In this document: piece by piece, positions 1 through 10,440 of the stretch | How the letters are laid out: each line of letters starts with the position of its first letter | How positions within the stretch are numbered: the stretch's first letter is position 1 | DNA from: Marinomonas balearica | GTDB taxonomy: Bacteria > Pseudomonadota > Gammaproteobacteria > Pseudomonadales > Marinomonadaceae | Length of the DNA: 64,000 nucleotides | Reading direction: 5' to 3' | Assembly (NCBI RefSeq): GCF_004362145.1 | Contig: NZ_SNXC01000010.1 | Span: 124,001 to 188,000 of the forward strand | Program-made: the position numbers and the translations under genes | Notes under the pieces: model-generated | The model's database searches: none | Told to the model about the DNA's origin: nothing | Seen by the model: the letters and a program-made list of their open reading frames with translations, nothing else

Positions 1-795
1 CGTTCAATGCGTAACGCGTACGCACGCCGGATGGTTATGAGCGGTGGTGCGCGTAAAAAACTCCGCGAAGCCGAAGAAGAGAAAGAAAAGTTATTGCTTG
101 AGAGCGAAGGCGATGTAGATCAAGCGCAGTTAGCTTGGTTGGATGAACAAATAAAGTTACTCAAAGAAAAAATCGAAAGAACGCCTTTTTTAGATACCTA
201 TGATTTACGCTATAACCATCATGTAAAAGAGCCGAAACCGAGCAGTAAAGCGGTCATGTTCTGCGTGATGGATGTGTCCGGGTCAATGACCCAAGAAACG
301 AAAAACATCGCAAAACGGTTTTTCATTCTTTTATATCTGTTTTTGAATCGGAACTATGAAAAAATCGAAGTAGTTTTTATTCGACACCATACCAGTGCAA
401 AGGAAGTGTCGGAGGAAGAGTTCTTCTATTCTCGTGAAACGGGAGGCACGATTGTTTCAAGTGCGCTGAAATTAATGAATAAAATCATCGATGAGCGTTA
501 CTCTCCCGATTCTTGGAACATATATGCGGCGCAAGCCTCAGACGGAGATAACTGGGATGATGATTCGGACATCTGCCGTAAATTGGTGGCGGATGATATT
601 ATTCAGAAACTCCAGTTTTTCACCTACATTGAAATTACGCCAAGAGATCATCAAAGTCTTTGGCATGCCTATGATGTCTTGCAAAGCCAATTCCCTGATT
701 ACTTCTCAATGAGGCATATCGTTGATGTTGGAGACATTTATCCTGTCTTCCGCGATCTGTTCCAAAGGAGGCTACATGAGTCGAACAAGCAATAG
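1..795 (+). CDS. yeaH: YeaH/UPF0229 family protein, C-terminal part
   Basis: The reading frame is open from the window edge, so this is the C-terminal ~265 residues of a protein of about 420 residues; the ATG at 7 is internal. A von Willebrand factor A-like fold is visible: the MIDAS motif DVSGSM begins ~89 residues after that ATG, followed by a GGT segment near residue 140 that would complete the metal site. A charged, coiled-coil-like helix (about residues 15-60) precedes it. YeaH proteins are encoded with the PrkA-type kinase YeaG and the SpoVR protein YcgB and are linked to the stationary-phase/stress response; the biochemical role is not settled. The stop overlaps the start of the next gene by 20 bp, so the two are probably translationally coupled. 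yeaG would be expected just upstream of the window. Confidence 0.93.
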   Translation, partial: RSMRNAYARRMVMSGGARKKLREAEEEKEKLLLESEGDVDQAQLAWLDEQIKLLKEKIERTPFLDTYDLRYNHHVKEPKPSSKAVMFCVMDVSGSMTQETKNIAKRFFILLYLFLNRNYEKIEVVFIRHHTSAKEVSEEEFFYSRETGGTIVSSALKLMNKIIDERYSPDSWNIYAAQASDGDNWDDDSDICRKLVADDIIQKLQFFTYIEITPRDHQSLWHAYDVLQSQFPDYFSMRHIVDVGDIYPVFRDLFQRRLHESNKQ

Positions 796-2323
796 CACGG
801 CAACGAGCACAGCGGATCGAAAGAAAGAGGGTTTTTTGTCTCAAGGTCCCGATTGGTCTTTCGATCTGATACAGCAATATGATGAAGAGATCGGTGCCAT
901 CGCCGCTGATTTTGGGCTGGACACTTACCCAAATCAAATTGAAATCATCAGCTCTGAACAGATGATGGATGCGTATGCATCCGTTGGGATGCCGCTAGGC
1001 TACAACCATTGGTCTTACGGCAAGCAATTTTTGGAGGTGGAGCAAAACTACAAGCGTGGTCGAATGGGGCTTGCTTATGAGATTGTTATCAACTCATCTC
1101 CCTGTATCGCCTACCTAATGGAAGAGAACAACATGATGATGCAGGCATTGGTTATTGCTCATGCGTGTTATGGTCACAACTCTTTCTTTAAGGGAAACTA
1201 CTTATTTAAAACTTGGACGGATGCGACGGCGATCATTGATTACCTAGTCTTCGCAAAAAAATACGTTCAACAATGTGAAGAAAAGTATGGAATCGAAGAA
1301 GTAGAGCTTACTTTGGATTCGTGTCATGCCTTGATGAACTTTGGTGTCGATCGATATAAACGACCGATCCCCCTTTCTATTCAAGAAGAGAAAGCACGTC
1401 AAGATGAGCGTGAAAAAGCGCTTCAGCAGCAAGTTAATGATCTTTGGAGAACCATTCCTAATTTCGGAAAAAGCGGCGACGCCAAGCATAAAGAGCGTAT
1501 TTTTCCGGAAGAGCCTCAAGAAAACTTACTTTATTTCCTAGAAAAAAATGCGCCTTTGCTAAAACCGTGGCAACGAGAGCTGATTCGTATCGTACGCAAA
1601 ATGGCTCAATATTTTTACCCACAACGCCAGACGCAGGTGATGAATGAAGGCTGGGCATCGTTCTGGCATTACACCTTGATGAATGAGTTGTATAACCGCG
1701 GAAAAGTAAATGAAGGCTTTATTCTAGAGTTTTTACAATCGCACACGAATGTCGTGTATCAACCCGAGTTTGATTCGCCTTATTACAGCGGCGTAAACCC
1801 ATATGCATTGGGCTTTGCAATTTATACGGACATTAAGCGGATGTGTGAAAATCCAACGGACGAAGATCGGCATTGGTTTCCCGATATTGCAGGTGCAGAT
1901 TGGTTAAAAACGCTCGATTTTGCCATGCGTAACTTCAAAGACGAAAGTTTTATACTGCAGTTTTTATCGCCCAAAGTGATGAGAGATTTTCGATTTTTTG
2001 GCATAGAAAATGATGTGCTTGATCCGTTTGTAGAAGTTAAAGAAATACATAATGAAGATGGCTTCCAACGTCTTCGTCAACGTTTGGCTCAGCAATATAA
2101 CTTAAGCTACCGAGAGCCGAATATTCAAGTCCAGCGCGTTAATATTGATGGTGATCGAAGCGTTGTTCTTCGTCATGTCATGGATAACGACAGACCGCTT
2201 AACAAGGATACTGTTGAAGTGATGAGGCACTTTCGTCGTCTATGGGGGTTTGATGTGAGATTGGAATCTTGGAACGCCGAGGGGCAAGTTCAAACCTACG
2301 CGTGTGGGAATGAAGAGAGCTAA
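776..2323 (+). CDS. ycgB: SpoVR family protein YcgB
   Basis: This 515-residue protein matches the SpoVR/YcgB family in length and sequence (E. coli YcgB is about 510 residues). The start at 776 is preceded by AAAGGAGG at 764-771, four bases upstream; the frame is open further upstream without a comparable ribosome site. Family features include the [13 protein letters not shown] segment near residue 140, the [10 protein letters not shown] segment near residue 300, and a C-terminal domain beginning near residue 430. The acidic/histidine-rich central segment suggests a metal site (inference). SpoVR was named for spore cortex formation in Bacillus; in gammaproteobacteria it is co-transcribed with yeaG-yeaH and induced under starvation. 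It overlaps yeaH by 20 bp and ends just before a strong terminator. Confidence 0.95.
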   Translation: MSRTSNSTATSTADRKKEGFLSQGPDWSFDLIQQYDEEIGAIAADFGLDTYPNQIEIISSEQMMDAYASVGMPLGYNHWSYGKQFLEVEQNYKRGRMGLAYEIVINSSPCIAYLMEENNMMMQALVIAHACYGHNSFFKGNYLFKTWTDATAIIDYLVFAKKYVQQCEEKYGIEEVELTLDSCHALMNFGVDRYKRPIPLSIQEEKARQDEREKALQQQVNDLWRTIPNFGKSGDAKHKERIFPEEPQENLLYFLEKNAPLLKPWQRELIRIVRKMAQYFYPQRQTQVMNEGWASFWHYTLMNELYNRGKVNEGFILEFLQSHTNVVYQPEFDSPYYSGVNPYALGFAIYTDIKRMCENPTDEDRHWFPDIAGADWLKTLDFAMRNFKDESFILQFLSPKVMRDFRFFGIENDVLDPFVEVKEIHNEDGFQRLRQRLAQQYNLSYREPNIQVQRVNIDGDRSVVLRHVMDNDRPLNKDTVEVMRHFRRLWGFDVRLESWNAEGQVQTYACGNEES

Positions 2324-2333
2324 AACGCATTCG

Positions 2334-2384
2334 AGTAAAACGGTAACAGCGCCACTATCTATATGGCGCTGTTACCGTTTTACT
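2334..2384. terminator. Bidirectional intrinsic terminator
   Basis: A perfect 21-bp inverted repeat (2334-2354 with 2364-2384) surrounds a 9-nt loop. It is flanked by A and T runs, so it can stop both ycgB transcripts and those of the convergent DUF1127 gene. Confidence 0.92.
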
Positions 2385-2405
2385 AATGCTTAAATTCGTT
2401 TCAGA

Positions 2406-2585
2406 CTAGCGTCCGAACGTAACCGCTCGGCATATATTTGCGCGTGATAGCCCCATGCCTGATAACTCTAAATCGCTGTATGTTTTAAGCCCTCTGAGAG
2501 CGAGCAGGTTTTCTTGACGAGTCGCTAACTTGGCTTTAAGAGAGATAAACCAAGAAGTAAGCGTGGTAAAAGTTGTGCGTGCCAT
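2406..2585 (-). CDS. DUF1127 small protein
   Basis: This is a 59-residue basic protein. Its C-terminal half carries the DUF1127 signature: a short helix with RQENLLALRGL, then LELSGMGLSRANI, resembling the 'L-dIGLsR-dI' core of YjiS-like proteins. The ATG at 2585 follows TATGGAGGC. An in-frame extension to 2630 exists but lacks a ribosome site. DUF1127 proteins are typically 45-75 residues; some have been tied to RNA turnover or phosphate metabolism in other bacteria, but no function can be assigned here. It is transcribed divergently from a LysR regulator across a 281-bp gap, a common arrangement for regulator and target, so control by that regulator is plausible (inference). Confidence 0.85.
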   Translation of the reverse strand: MARTTFTTLTSWFISLKAKLATRQENLLALRGLKTYSDLELSGMGLSRANICRAVTFGR

Positions 2586-2866
2586 AATTAGCCTCCATAA
2601 AACAGTAAAATAAAAAATCAGATAAAACATGAGAACATACGATTGAAGAAAAGGTATTTTCTCTTCGTATTAACAGGCACGAATCAGAAAGTTGTCATTA
2701 CAGACTGTTCTCGTTTTTATAGAGGCTTTAACTGTGCTTTGGCCTGTTTCTCGATAGAAAAGCGTTGTGGGCTTTCATGTGGCACAGTCTAGTGATAACA
2801 GGGCATACCCACCACCGATTTGTTCTAAACATGATCTATAGCTTTGCTAAAGAGAGGTTGATTTAC

Positions 2867-3796
2867 ATGGCTGATTACCTTCCCCTTCGAGCGCTCAAAG
2901 CATTTGAAGCGACCGCTCGACTGGGCAGTTTTAAAAAAGCGGCGGATGAACTGCACGTCACAACAGGTGCGATAAGCCAACAAGTAAAAACCTTAGAAGA
3001 CATTTTGGGCGTAAAACTTTTTCATCGACTTCATCACAGTTTAGAGCTTACTGATGCCGCTAAAGCGGGAGTGGGGAAAATTGAATCTGGCTTTGACCAG
3101 CTCAGTGATGCAATGCAGTCTATACGGGATTGCGATACGCAAGCAGCATTGAAAGTATGGGTCGCACCTTCTTTTGCTAGCAAATACCTCTTACCAAAAC
3201 TTAAACACTTTTCTGATCTGTACCCTAAGACGGATTTATCTGTGTTCGCCAGCGATATTATGATTGGTTCAGGAGAATCTGCGGAAATGATCCCTGCTAA
3301 ACTCTTCCACAAAAAAGACATCGATATTGGCATTTTTTATGGAAGAGGGGAGTTTAAAGACTATCGAGCGGATAAATTGTTTGGAGTAGAAATTGTTCCA
3401 TTATGCAGTCCAAAGCTCATAAACGATTCATTTGCTCCGCTCCGTAATATTCAAGATATGAGCTACCATAACCTCATACATGACGATACCGCTCATGAAG
3501 GAAGGCCTGATTGGAATGGTTGGCTCCGGTTGGCGGGTGTTGACGATATTAATGCGGATCATGGTATTCGTTTTAACCAAGTGTCTTTGGCGTTAGATGC
3601 CGCTGCGGATGGTCAGGGAATCGTGCTTGGGGTTAAGCAACTGGCTGAAAAAGAGCTACAAAGTGGGCGACTTGTTATCCCTTTTGGGCCTGAAGTCGCA
3701 CTGGGTTATTCCTACTATATTGTTAGCCTTAAAGAAACTCAGAATGAACCGAGTATACGAGCGTTTAGAGAATGGCTAACGAATGAGTCTAAGTGA
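2867..3796 (+). CDS. LysR-family transcriptional regulator (GcvA-like)
   Basis: This 309-residue protein has an N-terminal winged helix-turn-helix (about residues 6-65, with LRALKAFEATARLGSFKKAA and VTTGAISQQVK) and a LysR substrate-binding domain (about 91-300). The start at 2867 follows AGAGAGG; the frame is open to 2765 but without a ribosome site. The closest subgroup by eye is GcvA/AmpR-like ('LPLRALKAFEATARLGSF'). It is divergent from the DUF1127 gene and its stop lies 3 bp from the stop of the convergent oxygenase gene. The effector is unknown. Confidence 0.93.
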   Translation: MADYLPLRALKAFEATARLGSFKKAADELHVTTGAISQQVKTLEDILGVKLFHRLHHSLELTDAAKAGVGKIESGFDQLSDAMQSIRDCDTQAALKVWVAPSFASKYLLPKLKHFSDLYPKTDLSVFASDIMIGSGESAEMIPAKLFHKKDIDIGIFYGRGEFKDYRADKLFGVEIVPLCSPKLINDSFAPLRNIQDMSYHNLIHDDTAHEGRPDWNGWLRLAGVDDINADHGIRFNQVSLALDAAADGQGIVLGVKQLAEKELQSGRLVIPFGPEVALGYSYYIVSLKETQNEPSIRAFREWLTNESK

Positions 3797-3799
3797 AGC

Positions 3800-4468
3800 T
3801 CAATACAGCTCGGTTATACTATTAAAGGCGATCACAATTCGATCTTTTTTACCAAAGTATGGTAATGCCGAGTGTTTAAGGTAGGAAGGAAAAAGCACGA
3901 CTTGCCCAGACTGAGGCGTAATGTCCCACACACCGTGGCCACCGATATATGCGGTCGCAGGGTCGCCATAATGATCTGCGTTAATTCGTGGATCATAGAA
4001 ACGGTTTTTTCCACCGATGCTTTTAGTGTTGTCCGTATCTGTTGCATCTCCAGGGTCGAGGTAATAAATACCACACCATGAGCAGTTTGGGTGGGAATGC
4101 ATATCGTGATAGCCACCATTTTGGGTCACGTGATACCAAGACTCTATAATATGGCTTTCTGCTTCTGCACCTTCTGGCCAAAATTTCTGATTTAAATCGG
4201 TTACCACTTCCAAAATGGCTTCTTCTAAAAGTCGGCGTAGTTCCATAATCGCCGGCTCTTCATGGTCTAAATAATCAAACGTGCTTTCGCTTAAATTATG
4301 CTTGGCTGTTTCAGCAACTAAGCTGTCTATAGGCTGGTTCTGCGCAGTTTGCATTTGTCGAATATGGGCGACAAGGTCGTCTTTTAAGAACTCATGGTCT
4401 GGTAATTTGAAAGAAAACAATGGAGTAGACCAAATATCTTGAGCGTCTATCTGTGAGTTATTTGACAT
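3800..4468 (-). CDS. Putative 2OG-Fe(II) oxygenase superfamily protein
   Basis: This 222-residue protein resembles the family often annotated as putative 2-oxoglutarate/Fe(II) oxygenase with a double-stranded beta-helix. Candidate iron ligands lie in YHDMHSHPNCSW (about residues 119-130) and in the distal LFPSYLKHSALPY segment (about 193-205), with an Arg shortly after (KKDRIVIAFN) that could bind the 2-oxoglutarate carboxylate. The WCGIYYLDPGD strand between them is typical. The N-terminal ~90 residues form an alpha-helical lead, 'WSTPLFSFKLPDHEFL', as in this family. The substrate is unknown. The gene stands alone and converges with the LysR gene; ligand assignment is by motif only. Confidence 0.75.
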   Translation of the reverse strand: MSNNSQIDAQDIWSTPLFSFKLPDHEFLKDDLVAHIRQMQTAQNQPIDSLVAETAKHNLSESTFDYLDHEEPAIMELRRLLEEAILEVVTDLNQKFWPEGAEAESHIIESWYHVTQNGGYHDMHSHPNCSWCGIYYLDPGDATDTDNTKSIGGKNRFYDPRINADHYGDPATAYIGGHGVWDITPQSGQVVLFPSYLKHSALPYFGKKDRIVIAFNSITELY

Positions 4469-4591
4469 GAGTTGTTCGAACCCTTTAATAACAGGAAAAT
4501 AATGCGAAGGATGATAGCGGTAATTATCGAAAAGTTCAGCAAGATTCCATTCTTTTAGATTGCTTTGAAATGCTGTGCTTTTCGATGTTTT

Positions 4592-5623
4592 TTAGTGTGG
4601 GAGGTCGAGCTCCGTCATAGCGGGTTTTTGTCCGCAAAACATCAACACCATATTTCGGAGTCCGATGTCTAACGAGGGACCTTCTAAGCCTTTTATCGTT
4701 TGATCTAAAAGGGCAAGGTAGTTTTGCATATAGGGTAAGGTTGTCGAATTGTGACGAGCGTAAGCACGTTCATAAAGAGGGATACGTTTATCCCAGATCT
4801 TTAAACTGCGGCACGCTGAACGAAAGTCGGAAGTCCGCGACGCATTGTAAAGGTCAACCAGTGTTTGAACTTCTCGATTTAAAAGCCAAAGCAAAATAGT
4901 CGGTTCGACACCTTCAGCGACAAGCTGATGGAGGCAGTGTAATGCTTCTTTGATTTTTCCTGTTAATAGTCGATCACTTAAATCATAGATACTATAACGA
5001 CTGCTATCAGTAACGGAGTTCGCAACTGTTTCTAGGTCTATTTGTGCGCTTTCGCCGTGGCTTAATACAAGTTTTTCTAACTCTTGTGATATCGCCAATA
5101 AGTTGCCTTCACCGCGCTCACAAATCAGCGCTGCGGCATCACGGCTCACGGTTAAGCTAAATTTTTTGGCCCGTTGTTGTACCCAATTCAATAACTTATT
5201 TGCATCTATTGGCCAAATTTGTACGAAGACGCCATGTGATTCTAACTGGCTAAACCATTTGGCTTTTTGCGTTCTTGCGTCCACTTTCGGAAAACTTAGA
5301 AGAATGACATTGTCATCGGAAAGAGATTGCCCAAGCTGAGCAAGGGCTTTAGAGTGCTTTTCGCCTAACTTATCGATCTGAATATCGAACAGTCGGCGAC
5401 TAGAAAACAAAGACAGCGCTTGGGATTCGTTGATTACATCTTGCCAGTCAAGCTGCGCATCAGCAACAAAGCGCAGCCTTTCTTCTATGCCTTGATCCTT
5501 AGCTGCTTTTCTGACACTGTCTGCTGCCTCTTGGCAGAGTAGCGTCTCATCGCCAGAAACGATGTAAATAGGCGCAAGTCCTTTGGCCAGTTGTTGATCC
5601 AGTTGGTCTGGTCTAACTTTCAA
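4592..5623 (-). CDS. holA: DNA polymerase III subunit delta
   Basis: HolA is the clamp-loader subunit that opens the beta sliding clamp. The 343-residue length and order of domains fit: an AAA+-like N-terminal domain beginning PIYIVSGDETLL (residues ~17-28) without a functional ATP site, a lid region, and the C-terminal collar domain that joins gamma/tau and delta'. The predicted start is TTG at 5623, preceded by GAGAG; no better ATG lies nearby without losing the conserved N-terminus. It follows lptE with a 33-bp gap, reproducing the conserved leuS-lptE-holA order. Confidence 0.95.
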   Translation of the reverse strand: MKVRPDQLDQQLAKGLAPIYIVSGDETLLCQEAADSVRKAAKDQGIEERLRFVADAQLDWQDVINESQALSLFSSRRLFDIQIDKLGEKHSKALAQLGQSLSDDNVILLSFPKVDARTQKAKWFSQLESHGVFVQIWPIDANKLLNWVQQRAKKFSLTVSRDAAALICERGEGNLLAISQELEKLVLSHGESAQIDLETVANSVTDSSRYSIYDLSDRLLTGKIKEALHCLHQLVAEGVEPTILLWLLNREVQTLVDLYNASRTSDFRSACRSLKIWDKRIPLYERAYARHNSTTLPYMQNYLALLDQTIKGLEGPSLDIGLRNMVLMFCGQKPAMTELDLPH

Positions 5624-5656
5624 AAGTTGATACTCTCTTCGTCTTTCATTAACTTT

Positions 5657-6193
5657 TTACAGAGGTGCATAGGCTAAATCGTAGACAAGTTGTTTTGCCA
5701 ACTGCTTACTGAGTCGTTCCATCTCTTGTATGTTGTACGCGGATTTGGTGCTTTCTTCCGCATCTTGATTGGTAAGGACAGAAGTGGTTTCGATGTTCCT
5801 CGGCCCATAAAGAGATTGTCCGCTCTCATCACGAATGAAATAGCTGGAGGAGACAGTACGCTGAATCTGAGTAACGTCGTTTGTTGTGCTATCGCGCGCC
5901 AGTACGGTATCTGATGACACCAACGTATTCACTTTTAATTCGAGAATGCCTTTAAGGTCAACGCTCGTATCCTCTTTAGATACAAGTGTTACGCCTGCTT
6001 TGGCAAGTTCGGATCTTAAGGTTCGGTCAAAGCTAGCCGAACTACTTTGAGTGATAAGAATCAGAGTTTTAACCCTTTCAGGTAGTGGCGTTTGCCCACG
6101 AAGATGAAAGCCGCATGCAGACAAAGAAAGTGCGATAAATGCGATCAGTAGTGTGAACTTACCGTCCATTGAAAGCCAATGAAATGATCTCAA
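5657..6193 (-). CDS. lptE: LPS-assembly lipoprotein LptE
   Basis: LptE plugs the outer-membrane LptD barrel and helps place lipopolysaccharide on the cell surface. A lipoprotein signal is clear: a hydrophobic stretch, then LSAC (lipobox, Cys at residue 27 from this start) and GFHLRG, the family's conserved first strand. The start is uncertain. I chose TTG at 6193 because GGAG lies seven bases upstream; alternatives are TTG at 6235, which falls inside the leuS hairpin, and ATG at 6169, which has no clear ribosome site and would give a short, poorly basic signal. The length (178 residues) is normal for the family. Its neighbours leuS and holA support the call. Confidence 0.9.
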   Translation of the reverse strand: MRSFHWLSMDGKFTLLIAFIALSLSACGFHLRGQTPLPERVKTLILITQSSSASFDRTLRSELAKAGVTLVSKEDTSVDLKGILELKVNTLVSSDTVLARDSTTNDVTQIQRTVSSSYFIRDESGQSLYGPRNIETTSVLTNQDAEESTKSAYNIQEMERLSKQLAKQLVYDLAYAPL

Positions 6194-6236
6194 ACTAAAA
6201 CTCCAATTAATAACAAGTTGAACCCTGTGTAACAAA

Positions 6237-6262
6237 TAAAGGGTAGCGTAAACTACCCTTTA
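6237..6262 (-). terminator. Hairpin between leuS and lptE
   Basis: The inverted repeat 6237-6246 / 6253-6262 has a 6-nt loop and is followed on the minus strand by a T-rich stretch. It lies 24 bp after the leuS stop and may partly terminate leuS transcripts before lptE-holA. Confidence 0.65.
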
Positions 6263-6285
6263 TAATTACTTATTTAACATTGAGC

Positions 6286-8748
<2,463 letters not shown>

Positions 8749-8776
8749 TTATAAGCGTTAGGTCAGTTTGTGATCC

Positions 8777-8799
8777 AAAAAAGCATCAAAACATGATGC
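8777..8799 (-). promoter_or_regulatory. Small hairpin plus T-run in leuS leader
   Basis: On the minus strand a 6-bp stem (8783-8788 with 8794-8799) is followed directly by six T residues (8777-8782), 44 bp before the leuS start. It has the form of a weak intrinsic terminator in the leader. No leader peptide rich in Leu codons is visible, so attenuation is only a possibility. Confidence 0.4.
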
Positions 8800-8904
8800 A
8801 AATTAGAAAAAGATTAAACAAGCCGACAGAATCGAAAAATATTCGCTATTTTATATAGATGCGCGCCTGATTAGAAGGCGCATTGTTGAGGAGTTGCCAA
8901 AACT

Positions 8905-9321
8905 ATGAAAAAAGATCCCATTAATAGTCAAAATCAACTCGATTTGATCGAAGAAACCCATCGCACTATAGAAGGAGCGGCCAATTGGTTGTTAGAAGAC
9001 GTATCGCTTTTAAAAGCCTATTGGCATGATAAGTTTGCATACACGGAAGCATGGGTCGACGCTAACTGGCATTTACTCACCGAGGAAGGAGGAGATCTGG
9101 TTAAATCGCTCGATGAAAAAGAAGATGTCGCCTTGTTATGGCTGCTTAATAATGTAAACAACAACCCTGTACCACTTGAAAAGTGCAGTGTTACAACGAC
9201 TGAAGTAAAAGCAGGGCGTTATATTTGCATGTCGTGCGGCCATGAAAATACGCATACAGGCGGAGCGTTAGAAACCTGTGAGGTGTGCCATTACGGGTTA
9301 ATGTACTATCAAGGCGAGTAG
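8905..9321 (+). CDS. ybeL: YbeL-like zinc-ribbon protein (DUF1451)
   Basis: This 138-residue protein has an alpha-helical N-terminal region (about residues 12-85, rich in Trp and acidic residues) and a C-terminal zinc ribbon with CMSCGH (~104-109) and CEVCHYG (~126-132), four cysteines in CxxC-n-CxxC spacing. This matches the YbeL/DUF1451 family, which in E. coli also lies next to leuS. The ribosome site is TGAGGAG, about 14 bases before the ATG. The molecular role is unknown. It marks the conserved left border of the variable island that follows. Confidence 0.85.
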   Translation: MKKDPINSQNQLDLIEETHRTIEGAANWLLEDVSLLKAYWHDKFAYTEAWVDANWHLLTEEGGDLVKSLDEKEDVALLWLLNNVNNNPVPLEKCSVTTTEVKAGRYICMSCGHENTHTGGALETCEVCHYGLMYYQGE

Positions 9322-9340
9322 TTGTTCGCCCTGATAGTAC
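9303..9340 (+). terminator. Hairpin over the ybeL stop
   Basis: A 15-bp stem with one mismatch (9303-9317 / 9326-9340) straddles the ybeL stop codon and is followed by a T-rich stretch. It is a probable terminator for ybeL. Confidence 0.65.
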
Positions 9341-9448
9341 TCAGCTTCTTTTAAATAGCGATTTCTTATTAAGGTGTTTTGTTTTTAATATTTAATCTAT
9401 GAGGTGTTCTCCACTATCCTGTCTTTATATCGATAGAGGAGAACGTTT

Positions 9449-9586
9449 ATGAAATACCTAGAGCTTTTAATCGACACATTAGGCAAAAGCGCCGCATACG
9501 AACAAAGTTTAGAGCAAGACGAAGATTGGACAGGCTGGGACGCGTGGTTGCATGTTGAATCTACAGACAGAAGTTGTATTAGTTGA
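9449..9586 (+). CDS. Small acidic Trp-containing ORF, 45 aa
   Basis: I do not recognise this ORF. It is supported by a good ribosome site (AGAGGAG ending at 9440, eight bases before the ATG) and a biased composition: an N-terminal helix MKYLELLIDTLGKSAAYEQS, then an acidic stretch EQDEDWTGWDAWLH with three tryptophans, and a short tail ending CIS. It is too short for standard gene calling. It sits alone 127 bp after ybeL at the left edge of the accessory island. It could be a small regulatory or stress peptide or a chance ORF. Confidence 0.45.
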   Translation: MKYLELLIDTLGKSAAYEQSLEQDEDWTGWDAWLHVESTDRSCIS

Positions 9587-9672
9587 ATTGTCAGGTTGAG
9601 TCGAGACGAATACAGCTAAAACGTTATTAGCGTATTTCGAATAGATTACGTTATGCGGAAGGCATTCGAAAT

Positions 9673-10011
9673 GTGTTTGCATTATCTGAGAAAGCGTTAC
9701 CTATCGAGGCGAATTTACAAGACTCTAGAGTTCGGCGTTCACTTACTTCTATAAAAAATCGTTTAGTGAGTCATACACAAGTTGTTGCGCGACTCACTGA
9801 AGGCGCAGTGAGTGAAAAGTGCGGCGTAGTACATACTCTTTTCAGACCACTATCTGAACCGAGTATAGAGGGAATACCTGTGCTTTCTAAGCGAGTCGTA
9901 TTGGTGTTTTTTCTTGTATCTACGTCTTTTTCCATCTTTGTTGGACTCATGGTATTTATTTTTTCTGTTATGTCGAAAAAGAGTAGGTTGGCAGGTCGGA
10001 GAACGGCTTAA
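9673..10011 (+). CDS. Possible small membrane protein, 112 aa
   Basis: An ORF opening after a stop at 9628-9630 contains GTG at 9673 as its first plausible start; no good ribosome site is visible. The N-terminal two thirds are polar; residues ~71-99 form one strong hydrophobic segment (VLVFFLVSTSFSIFVGLMVF) followed by a basic tail (KKSRLAGRR), which would place the C-terminus in the cytoplasm. No family is recognised. It could be the remains of a longer gene, since the region around it is otherwise poor in coding signal. Confidence 0.3.
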   Translation: MFALSEKALPIEANLQDSRVRRSLTSIKNRLVSHTQVVARLTEGAVSEKCGVVHTLFRPLSEPSIEGIPVLSKRVVLVFFLVSTSFSIFVGLMVFIFSVMSKKSRLAGRRTA

Positions 10012-10072
10012 TTCGGATATATAGGGTATCTGTTACGAAGGGCTGAGTTAGTACTTCTGAGGCTGCTATATA

Positions 10073-10198
10073 ATGGCTGCCTCATCTAATCGTCATATTG
10101 TAAGTTGTTTATATACGCCATTAAAAGTCTTATTAGAGGCAGGACGTACCCATGGTACTGGCCACCATACTATTAAATTTCAATTAAGTGAGGACTGA
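10073..10198 (+). CDS. Mini-ORF, 41 aa, overlapping the next ORF
   Basis: This ORF reads MAASSNRHIVSCLYTPLKVL and onward, rich in Gly/His near its end. A GAGG lies about 11 bases upstream of the ATG. The TGA shares its last base with the ATG of the following 46-aa ORF (TGATG), an arrangement typical of translational coupling. No family is recognised; chance cannot be excluded at this length. Confidence 0.25.
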   Translation: MAASSNRHIVSCLYTPLKVLLEAGRTHGTGHHTIKFQLSED

Positions 10199-10338
10199 TG
10201 CGAGATTTTATACAAGTATTGTGTTTTGCTTTTCATTTGATTATTATATTTCCCTCAATTTATTGTCTATATACTAACTGTAAAGGAGTGAAAATCATGA
10301 AACACACATTATTACCCTTTGCAGGTCTTATTTTCTAA
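10198..10338 (+). CDS. Hydrophobic mini-ORF, 46 aa (or 13-aa peptide)
   Basis: The frame from ATG 10198 (preceded by AGTGAGGAC) encodes a mostly hydrophobic peptide with a probable transmembrane helix (VLCFAFHLIIIFPSIYCLY, residues ~7-25). An internal ATG at 10297 has a much stronger ribosome site (AAAGGAG, eight bases upstream) and would give only MKHTLLPFAGLIF. Either product could be real; the second start so close to rtcB resembles a leader peptide. There is no recognised homologue. Confidence 0.35.
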   Translation: MRDFIQVLCFAFHLIIIFPSIYCLYTNCKGVKIMKHTLLPFAGLIF

Positions 10339-10440
10339 GTAATAGAAAGTCCTTCCTTTTTTATGGCTTTTTAAGCTACTTCTTTCAATTGACCTGCCAA
10401 TACGTTTTCGTTTTATATCCTATATAAAGGAATTGGCATT

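Larger units (their letters stand above)
9587..10440. other. Weakly coding gap before rtcB
   Basis: Apart from the 112-aa ORF and two overlapping mini-ORFs (listed separately) no conventional gene is seen in this ~850-bp stretch. A 10-bp inverted repeat, TTGGCAGGTC, occurs at 9988-9997 and in reverse complement at 10391-10400, bracketing the mini-ORFs. Other scattered copies of GACCTGC lie near 12382 and 12533. No tRNA or Y-RNA-like gene, which sometimes accompanies rtcB, was recognised. Confidence 0.5.

Noticed and set aside
9673-10011. The 112-aa ORF as a firm gene
   Set aside because: Only a GTG start without ribosome site supports it; kept as a low-confidence feature because of its clear membrane helix.
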